11,136 bases of DNA from Flavobacterium psychrophilum (lineage in GTDB: Bacteria > Bacteroidota > Bacteroidia > Flavobacteriales > Flavobacteriaceae), in NCBI GenBank assembly GCA_022729635.1, contig DZAU01000063.1, positions 1-11,136 of the forward strand. Direction: 5' to 3'. Below are positions 5,703 through 11,136 of the stretch, in pieces (the stretch's first letter is position 1; every line of letters begins with the position of its first letter). The notes under the pieces are model-generated. The model did no database searches. It saw only the letters and a program-made list of their open reading frames with translations, and was not told where the DNA came from. The position numbers were made by a program, and so were the translations under genes.

Positions 5703-6185
5703 ATGACCTTTACCGCCATAGATTTTGAAACAGCCACAGCATTCCATCCTTGTGCTGTTGGGATTGTAACTGTTGAAAACGGGGTGATTGTGGATGAATT
5801 TGTGAGTTTGATAAAACCTCCAAATAATCAATATTCCCCATTCACAATAGCGGTTCACGGCATTTATCCACACCACACCATTAATGCAAAATCTTTTTTA
5901 CAGGTTTATCCCGAAATACAAAAACGCCTTCAAAACAGAGTAGTTGTGGCTCATAACGAAAGTTTTGACCGAAATGTTTTGGCTAAATCAATGGCATTGT
6001 ACGGTTTGAATTATGCTGATTTGAATATTGGTTCTCGATGGGAATGTACGGTAAAAATATACCGAGCCAAAGGATTGAAGCCAACTAAATTAAGTGATTG
6101 TTGCTACAAAATGAAGATAGATTTAAATCATCACGAAGCCTTATCCGATGCTCGGGCTTGTGCCAAATTGTATTTGATGAGATAA
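5703..6185 (+). CDS. DnaQ-like 3'-5' exonuclease (DEDDh family)
   Basis: This compact 160-residue protein is a single exonuclease domain of the DnaQ/RNase T superfamily, which removes nucleotides from the 3' end of DNA or RNA with two metal ions. Exo I is IDFETA (6-11) with D7 and E9, Exo II is HNESFDRNVL (84-93) with D89, and Exo III is HEALSDA (144-150) with H144 and D149. All five DEDDh residues are therefore present. No polymerase, helicase, BRCT or GIY-YIG domain is attached, so it is a stand-alone exonuclease of the type often annotated as polymerase III epsilon-like. The substrate cannot be deduced. It follows fic by 79 bp of repeat-rich DNA with no clear promoter or terminator between, so the two may share a transcript. 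A small hairpin with a T-run overlaps its stop codon. Confidence 0.9.
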   Translation: MTFTAIDFETATAFHPCAVGIVTVENGVIVDEFVSLIKPPNNQYSPFTIAVHGIYPHHTINAKSFLQVYPEIQKRLQNRVVVAHNESFDRNVLAKSMALYGLNYADLNIGSRWECTVKIYRAKGLKPTKLSDCCYKMKIDLNHHEALSDARACAKLYLMR

Positions 6186-6207
6186 ATTGCTTCAGTTGCA
6201 ATTTTTT
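6184..6207 (+). terminator. Weak intrinsic terminator overlapping the exonuclease stop
   Basis: AAATTGC (6184-6190) pairs with GCAATTT (6198-6204) around a 7-base loop, followed by T through 6207. The stem is short and AT-rich and begins in the stop codon, so it may act weakly or only partially separate this gene from the DUF2851 gene. Confidence 0.45.
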
Positions 6208-6270
6208 ACTACTTTAGTATTTCGGCACGAGTCTATTATCTATTTTCTCTTCTCTATAATCTAAAAAAAA

Positions 6271-7542
6271 ATGAAAGAAGATTTTCTCCATTATCTCTGG
6301 AAATTCAAGAAATTCAATACCCTGAATTTGAAAACTTTCAATGGAGAGGAAATCACGATTGTCAATATTGGACAATATCTAGAACTCGCTGGACCAGATT
6401 TTTTTAATGCCCAGATTATTATCGGAGACCAAAAATGGGCAGGAAATGTCGAGATTCATCTTAAATCTTCGGATTGGTATGTGCATCATCACGAAAGAGA
6501 TTCGGCTTATGAAAACGTAATTCTTCACGTAGTTTGGGAACACGACACCGAAATTTTTAGAGGCAATAATACCGAAATTCCAGTTTTGGAATTAAAAAAA
6601 CATGTTGATGCAACTACAATTGCCAATTATCAATCCTTAATAACTCCAAAATCCTGGATTTTTTGTGAAAAACAATTAAAAGAAATAGAGGATTTTACTA
6701 TAAGAAACTGGCAGGAACGCTTATTTTTCGAACGTTTGGAAAGGAAATCAAAACCCATTTATGAGTTATTGGAACAAACTAATAACGATTGGGAAGCAGT
6801 ATTGTTTTGTCTTTTGGCAAAGAATTTTGGTTTGAATACAAATGGCGAAATATTCTTAAAAATCACTCAATCAATCCCATTTTCTATTATAAGAAAAGAA
6901 AGTTTCGAGGTCGAAAATCTGGAAGCCTTGCTACTTGGAGGCGCGGGTTTATTAGCTATTGAAAAAGAGGATAATTATTTCAAGGATTTGAAATTCAGGT
7001 ATTTTTACTTACTGCACAAATATCAACTGGAGAAAAAAATCGTTGAACCCGTTCAGTTTTTCAAACATCGACCAGATAATTTCCCAACGATTCGATTGTC
7101 GCAATTGGCAAATTTATATTACGATCAACATAATTTATTTTCGAGAATTATAACTTCTACTTCGGTGAAAAGTATTGATGAAATTTTTGAAATTTCAGTA
7201 TCCAATTATTGGCAAAACCACTACCAGTTTGACAAAGAAAGTCCAAAAAAGAAAAAGCAGTTTTCTAAATCATTTATAGATTTGATAATAATAAACACTA
7301 TAATTCCGCTTCGATTTGCTTATGCAAAAAGTCAGGGAAAAGAGATTTCAGAAGATTTGATTCAATTATTGAATGAAGTTGCCTCAGAGAAAAACGCAAT
7401 TATAGACAAGTTCAGTTCTTTTGAATTAAAATCAAAAAATGCCTTTGAATCTCAGTCTTTATTGCAACTCAAAAACGAATATTGCAATAAAAGCCGTTGT
7501 CTGGATTGTGCCATTGGAATGGAATTATTGAAGAAAAGTTAA
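6271..7542 (+). CDS. DUF2851 family protein
   Basis: The 423-residue product matches the conserved pattern I know for DUF2851, a family of unknown function typical of Bacteroidota. An N-terminal block has GPDFFNAQI (41-49), GNVEIHLKSSDWYVHHH (58-74) and NVILHVVWEHD (82-92). This His- and acid-rich region looks like a nuclease-like beta-core, but that is only an impression. The middle is mainly helical, and the C-terminus has a conserved cysteine cluster, C405-x4-C410-x2-C413 followed by AIG, which could bind a metal or form part of the fold. There is no signal peptide or membrane segment, so it is cytoplasmic. The ATG at 6271 follows an A-rich leader, as usual in this phylum, and starts the conserved MKEDFLHYLW. 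It precedes the PspC-like gene by 60 bp. Family membership is confident, function unknown. Confidence 0.85.
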   Translation: MKEDFLHYLWKFKKFNTLNLKTFNGEEITIVNIGQYLELAGPDFFNAQIIIGDQKWAGNVEIHLKSSDWYVHHHERDSAYENVILHVVWEHDTEIFRGNNTEIPVLELKKHVDATTIANYQSLITPKSWIFCEKQLKEIEDFTIRNWQERLFFERLERKSKPIYELLEQTNNDWEAVLFCLLAKNFGLNTNGEIFLKITQSIPFSIIRKESFEVENLEALLLGGAGLLAIEKEDNYFKDLKFRYFYLLHKYQLEKKIVEPVQFFKHRPDNFPTIRLSQLANLYYDQHNLFSRIITSTSVKSIDEIFEISVSNYWQNHYQFDKESPKKKKQFSKSFIDLIIINTIIPLRFAYAKSQGKEISEDLIQLLNEVASEKNAIIDKFSSFELKSKNAFESQSLLQLKNEYCNKSRCLDCAIGMELLKKS

Positions 7543-7546
7543 TTTG

Positions 7547-7577
7547 TTGATTCGTTGATTTAAGAATTATATATTTT
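7547..7577 (+). promoter_or_regulatory. Putative promoter of the PspC-like gene
   Basis: TTG (7547-7549) and TATATTTT (7570-7577) are 20 bases apart; the second differs from TAnnTTTG only at its last base. A start near 7584 would leave about 19 bases before the ATG at 7603. The AT-rich context makes chance matches likely. Confidence 0.35.
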
Positions 7578-7602
7578 CGTAATTTTACCCAAAATTCAAA
7601 GA

Positions 7603-7830
7603 ATGAAAAGCATACTACAACTTAAATATTTTTTTGAAAAATACGGTTTTCATGTTTCTTCGCGTCTAGCCGATAAACTGGGAATGCGGGTTTCAGATGT
7701 GAGATTGTTTTTTATTTACATCTCGTTTGTTACCGCAGGTCTGTGGTTTGGAGTGTATTTAACATTGGCATTCTGGATTCGTTTGAAAGATTTGTTTCGA
7801 GCTAAACGCAGTTCGGTTTTTGATTTGTAA
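7603..7830 (+). CDS. Small PspC-domain membrane protein
   Basis: The 75-residue product has the layout of the PspC domain: an N-terminal amphipathic part containing RLADKLGMRVSDVRLFFIY (21-39) and one hydrophobic segment, about residues 36-58 (FFIYISFVTAGLWFGVYLTL), ending in a basic tail (KDLFRAKRSS). In proteobacteria PspC takes part in the envelope stress response of the phage shock system. Here it is a stand-alone single domain with no pspA or pspB nearby, so a role in envelope stress is only a possibility. It is the last plus-strand gene before a strong bidirectional terminator. Length and motif fit the short PspC proteins of flavobacteria. Confidence 0.8.
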   Translation: MKSILQLKYFFEKYGFHVSSRLADKLGMRVSDVRLFFIYISFVTAGLWFGVYLTLAFWIRLKDLFRAKRSSVFDL

Positions 7831-7841
7831 CGAAAGATTGT

Positions 7842-7894
7842 AAATAAAAAAGGGATTATAAAGTTTTGAAAACTCTATAATCCCTTTTTTATTT
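7842..7894. terminator. Bidirectional terminator between convergent genes
   Basis: Two 26-base arms (7842-7867 and 7869-7894) are complementary except for one position (7862/7874), with AAAAAAGGGATTATA on the left and TATAATCCCTTTTTT on the right. The stem core is followed by T-runs on both strands. It serves both the PspC-like gene and the converging permease gene, whose ends lie 11 bp on either side. Confidence 0.88.
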
Positions 7895-7905
7895 TAAGAC
7901 ATTAT

Positions 7906-9543
7906 TTATCTTGCTTTTTTGAAACTATAAGCATAAATTAAGGCATGAATTGCCGCGAAAATCAAGGAAAAATAAAATAAGAAATGATCATCTATTTCTG
8001 GGTCGTTATGATGAATAAAAGCAATGACAATTAATGCCAAAACCATGCCTAAACCTGAGCTAGCGACGGTTTTATAGCTTTTTAAACTAAATTCACCTTT
8101 ATTTAAAATACTGTTTTTCATTCCGTAAAATAAGTATAAATCAAAACCAATCATCATCCAGACTATAAGTCTAATCCAAGTGTCTAATGGTAAAAAAACC
8201 ATCATAAACAAGCATACCGCAACACCGGCAATTGGCACAAAAGGAACTAATGGGGTTCTGAAAGCTCTTGGCGCATCGGGCATTTTCTTGCGCATAATCA
8301 AGACGCCTATACAAACTAAAATAAAAGCGAATAATGTTCCAATACTTGTCATTTCTCCAACTACTCTTGCAGGAACAAAGGCTGCAAAAACGCTAACAAT
8401 TATCATAAATAATAAATTGTTTTTGGCTGGAGTTCTAAATTTTGAATGAACTTCTGAAAATACTTTTGGCATCAAGCCATCTTTACTCATAGAGAAAAAC
8501 ACCCTGCTTTGACCCATTAACATCACTAAAATCACTGAAGAATATCCTCCTAAAATAGCCAGCAAAATGGCATTGTTTAACCAAGGATATGCGGGTGTTA
8601 TCATTCCATTTGAACCAACATTTCCCATTGATTCAACCGCAACTGCAACAGGAGCAATCCCATCTTTTCCTGCAAATGCTTGATAATTTACAACTCCCGT
8701 CATCACGTGGGCAAATAAAACATAAAGGATGGTGCATATTGCCAATGACAATAATATTCCGATTGGCATATCTCTTTTAGGATTTTTAGCTTCTTGTGCT
8801 GCCGTAGAAACAGCATCAAAACCAATATAAGCAAAAAATACGATTGCGGCTGCCCTAATAATTCCTGAGAAACCAAATTCGCCAAATTTTCCGGTATTTT
8901 CTGGTATATAAGGGGTGTAATTTTCTGGTCTGATGTATTGCCATCCAACGGCAATGAATATCAAAACAACAGATACTTTTAATAAAACTATGATTCCGTT
9001 TACAAAAGCTGACTCTTGTGTGCCACGGATCAAGAGCATCGACATTGTTACCACAATTAAAACGGCTGGAATATTTATAATTCCACCTTCAAAAGGGGAA
9101 AGCATATATGCATCATTTATATGAATTCCATAATTACCTAAAAATTTTCCAAAATATCGTGACCAACTTATCGAAACTGTTGCGGCTCCAACAGCATATT
9201 CTAAAACTAAATCCCAGCCAATAATCCAAGCGACAAATTCGCCCATTGTAGCAAAAGAATAAGTATAAGCACTTCCTGCAACAGGAATCATTGAGGAGAA
9301 TTCTGCATAACATAAACCAGCAAATACACAACCAAATGCAGCAACAAGGAATGAAATGGTTATTGCGGGACCAGCATTTGCCGATGCCGCAAGGCCTGTA
9401 ATCGAAAACAAACCAGCTCCAATTATGGCTCCGATTCCTAATGCGACTAAACCAGAAGCAGTTAAAGTTTTCTTCAATCCTTTTTCAGAATCGGCGGCTT
9501 CAGCTAAAAGTTGAGCCAGTGGTTTTCTTTTCCAAATTGACAT
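7906..9543 (-). CDS. Amino acid permease, APC superfamily (cationic amino acid transporter-like)
   Basis: This 545-residue inner-membrane protein carries the marks of the APC superfamily. TM1 holds the unwound substrate motif GIGAIIGAGLFSITG (36-50), TM6 has FFAYIGFDAVSTAAQE (236-251) followed by AKNPKRDMPIGI, and GQSRVFFSMSKDGLMP (344-359) follows TM8. These signatures and about 14 hydrophobic segments (roughly 30-50, 57-82, 100-128, 158-174, 181-200, 228-245, 260-282, 322-343, 376-392, 398-417, 433-452, 456-474, 495-511, 521-538) place it in the CAT-like branch, importing amino acids with protons or by exchange. The actual substrate cannot be read from the sequence. The N-terminus RKPLAQLLAEAADSEKGLKK is the usual cytoplasmic lead. 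ATG 9543 fits a promoter about 30 bases upstream, and a shared terminator closes it. It is monocistronic. Confidence 0.93.
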   Translation of the reverse strand: MSIWKRKPLAQLLAEAADSEKGLKKTLTASGLVALGIGAIIGAGLFSITGLAASANAGPAITISFLVAAFGCVFAGLCYAEFSSMIPVAGSAYTYSFATMGEFVAWIIGWDLVLEYAVGAATVSISWSRYFGKFLGNYGIHINDAYMLSPFEGGIINIPAVLIVVTMSMLLIRGTQESAFVNGIIVLLKVSVVLIFIAVGWQYIRPENYTPYIPENTGKFGEFGFSGIIRAAAIVFFAYIGFDAVSTAAQEAKNPKRDMPIGILLSLAICTILYVLFAHVMTGVVNYQAFAGKDGIAPVAVAVESMGNVGSNGMITPAYPWLNNAILLAILGGYSSVILVMLMGQSRVFFSMSKDGLMPKVFSEVHSKFRTPAKNNLLFMIIVSVFAAFVPARVVGEMTSIGTLFAFILVCIGVLIMRKKMPDAPRAFRTPLVPFVPIAGVAVCLFMMVFLPLDTWIRLIVWMMIGFDLYLFYGMKNSILNKGEFSLKSYKTVASSGLGMVLALIVIAFIHHNDPEIDDHFLFYFSLIFAAIHALIYAYSFKKAR

Positions 9544-9571
9544 ATATTTATGGTTTATTGTTAATAGTTTT

Positions 9572-9599
9572 CAAATATATTGTTTTTTTAATGTTACAA
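9572..9599 (-). promoter_or_regulatory. Promoter of the amino acid permease gene
   Basis: On the minus strand TTG (9599-9597), a 17-base spacer and TATATTTG (9579-9572) match the Bacteroidota promoter pattern exactly. Transcription would begin near 9565, about 22 bases before the start codon at 9543. The rest of the 198-bp divergent region is very T-rich and shows no further clear signal for the gene on the plus strand. Confidence 0.6.
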
Positions 9600-9741
9600 C
9601 GATATAGAATTCTTTATTTTTTTTAAATTATCTTTTTTTTTATTTTTGATTTTTTTTTCGAAGAATGAATCAATTTATAAAATATTTCTTATTTTTAAGG
9701 CTCAAAATTTAATTCGGCAGCATTAATTCAAATTCAAGGGA

Positions 9742-10626
9742 ATGACTTTCAGTACCATAAAATCCTATTTTGCGTTTTCTAGAAACCAGCGATCAGGTAT
9801 TTTTCTATTGTTTTCCATCATCATCATTTTACAACTGCTTTATTTTTTTGTAGATTTTAGTGCTGTTGCCAATGATTCTCCCGAAAAGGAAAAATGGCTT
9901 TCGTTACAATCCGAAATCGATTCGCTGAAAGAGCAAAAACAGAATTATATACCAAAAATTTATCCGTTCAATCCTAATTTTATTTCAGATTATAAAGGCT
10001 ACAAGCTAGGAATGTCAGTTGCCGAAATCGACCGTTTGCTTGCTTTTCGAAAAGAAAATAAATACATTAACTCAGTCAAAGAGTTTCAAGCTGTCACAAA
10101 AGTTTCTGATTCGTTATTGAATACTATTGCTCCTTATTTCAAATTTCCGGATTGGGTGCACCAAAAAAAGAAATTCGCAACCTATAAAAAATATCCAGAT
10201 GCGGCTTTCGCCAAAAATGAAAAAATCGTTCTAATCGACATTAATCAAGCTTCAAAGGAAGATTTAATCAAAATTTATGGAATTGGTGAGGCAATTTCGC
10301 TACGGATTTTGAAATTCAAAGAAAATATTGGAGGTTTTGTTTCGATGGAACAAATGAATGATATTTGGGGATTGTCACCAGAGGTGATCGAAAATTTGAA
10401 TACTCATTTCAAAATTTCGGCTTTGCCAACGGTTAAAAAAATTGACATAAATAATGCAAATATAAAAGAACTTTCTTTGTTTCCGTATTTTAAATATCCC
10501 ATTTCTAAAAATATAGTTACTTATCGAAGTATGAATGGTGATATAAAAAATAGTGAAGATTTAACAAAAATTAAAGGCTTGTCTATTGAAAAGGCAAAAA
10601 TTATAGCCTTATATTTGGACTTTTAA
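9742..10626 (+). CDS. Membrane-anchored helix-hairpin-helix protein (ComEA-like repeats)
   Basis: The 294-residue protein has a short basic N-terminus, one transmembrane segment at about 19-38 ([20 protein letters not shown]) and then three helix-hairpin-helix type repeats. Repeat 1 (76-133) is divergent and opens with FNPNFIS. Repeat 2 opens with DINQAS at 166 and contains [18 protein letters not shown]. Repeat 3 opens with DINNAN at 235 and closes with [19 protein letters not shown]. The D-N-A and G-I/L-G hairpin signatures resemble ComEA, which binds incoming DNA during uptake. No competence gene lies nearby and the spacing of three units differs from ComEA, so DNA binding is inferred and transformation unproven. 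The bulk of the chain is probably outside the inner membrane. The acyl-CoA dehydrogenase gene starts 19 bp downstream and probably shares its transcript. Confidence 0.85.
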   Translation: MTFSTIKSYFAFSRNQRSGIFLLFSIIIILQLLYFFVDFSAVANDSPEKEKWLSLQSEIDSLKEQKQNYIPKIYPFNPNFISDYKGYKLGMSVAEIDRLLAFRKENKYINSVKEFQAVTKVSDSLLNTIAPYFKFPDWVHQKKKFATYKKYPDAAFAKNEKIVLIDINQASKEDLIKIYGIGEAISLRILKFKENIGGFVSMEQMNDIWGLSPEVIENLNTHFKISALPTVKKIDINNANIKELSLFPYFKYPISKNIVTYRSMNGDIKNSEDLTKIKGLSIEKAKIIALYLDF

Positions 10627-10645
10627 AATTCTTACCCCTTTTACA

Positions 10646-11136
10646 ATGAACTTTGACTACAGCGAGACACAAGTAATGATAGCACAATCTGCAAGGGATT
10701 TTGCAGAACAATATATTAGACCACATATTATGGAGTGGGACGAAGCTCAAAAATTTCCAGTTTCATTATTCAAAAAAATGGGTAAAATGGGATTTATGGG
10801 GGTTTTAGTTCCTGAAGAATTGGGCGGTTCAGGTCTGGGATACCACGAATATATCGCCGTTATCGAAGAAATTTCTAAAGTAGATCCTTCAATAGGGCTA
10901 TCAGTTGCAGCTCATAATTCTTTGTGTACTAATCATATTTTAAGTTTTGGAAACGAAGAACAAAAGAAAAAATGGATTCCAAAATTGGCCACAGCTGAAC
11001 ATATAGGTGCTTGGGGATTGACCGAACACAATACCGGTTCAGATGCCGGAGGAATGAACACAACAGCAGTTAAAGATGGCGACTATTGGATTGTGAATGG
11101 TTCTAAAAATTTCATCACTCACGGAAAATCCGGAGA
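10646..11136 (+). CDS. Acyl-CoA dehydrogenase, N-terminal part (cut by the window edge)
   Basis: The reading frame runs from ATG 10646 through the last base, giving 163 codons of a protein usually near 380 residues. Acyl-CoA dehydrogenases oxidise acyl-CoA to the 2-enoyl form with FAD and pass electrons to electron-transferring flavoprotein. The start [20 protein letters not shown], the segment [21 protein letters not shown] and the FAD/substrate signature [15 protein letters not shown], which takes the place of the common LTEPxAGSD, identify the family. The N-terminal helical domain is complete and the sequence stops in the beta domain, at [13 protein letters not shown]. The catalytic Glu is beyond the edge, so chain-length preference (short-chain, butyryl or isovaleryl type) cannot be judged. 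It follows the HhH gene by 19 bp. Confidence 0.93.
   Translation, partial: MNFDYSETQVMIAQSARDFAEQYIRPHIMEWDEAQKFPVSLFKKMGKMGFMGVLVPEELGGSGLGYHEYIAVIEEISKVDPSIGLSVAAHNSLCTNHILSFGNEEQKKKWIPKLATAEHIGAWGLTEHNTGSDAGGMNTTAVKDGDYWIVNGSKNFITHGKSG

Noticed and set aside
9641..9648. TATTTTTG as a promoter for the HhH gene
   Set aside because: It fits TAnnTTTG, but no TTG lies 17-23 bases upstream, the region is almost pure T, and the leader would be long. Chance match likely.

Overview
The window looks like the chromosome of a Bacteroidota bacterium, most probably Flavobacterium or a close relative. It is AT-rich, and several starts are preceded by the TTG / TAnnTTTG promoter type of this phylum rather than by Shine-Dalgarno sequences. 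The gene content fits as well: a Bacteroidota-type putative porin, a DUF2851 protein, a small PspC-domain protein and a helix-hairpin-helix membrane protein. Most of the window is ordinary core genome.

Layout, left to right. An outward promoter at 13-45 points to a gene beyond the left edge. rnhB (ribonuclease HII, 69-764, minus) carries an in-frame palindromic insertion. A 350-bp gene-free stretch (765-1114) holds a perfect hairpin plus T-run, then a composite structured repeat, then a promoter. From there the plus strand carries a putative porin (1115-3067) and, 18 bp later, a PLP enzyme of the cystathionine beta-synthase/cysteine synthase family with a CBS-domain pair (3086-4447). The 405-bp stretch before the next long gene holds the remains of a zeta-toxin-like P-loop gene (4469-4591) and an intact 56-residue antitoxin-like ORF (4595-4765). 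A terminator follows, and its loop contains the promoter of a Fic-domain protein (4853-5623). After it come a DEDDh 3'-5' exonuclease (5703-6185), a DUF2851 protein (6271-7542) and a PspC-like membrane protein (7603-7830). A bidirectional terminator separates these from a convergent amino acid permease (7906-9543, minus). From a divergent intergenic region the plus strand resumes with a membrane-anchored HhH protein (9742-10626) and, 19 bp on, the first 163 codons of an acyl-CoA dehydrogenase cut by the right edge.

How the genes work together. The porin and the CBS-domain enzyme are probably co-transcribed, because no room for a promoter exists between them. The zeta-like relic, the small ORF and the Fic gene form a small accessory patch that looks like a decaying toxin-antitoxin site beside an apparently intact Fic protein. 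No convincing new multi-gene system is present. The most rewarding items are non-coding or decayed: the repeat element at 817-980, the palindromic insertion inside rnhB, and the deleted toxin with its surviving partner ORF.
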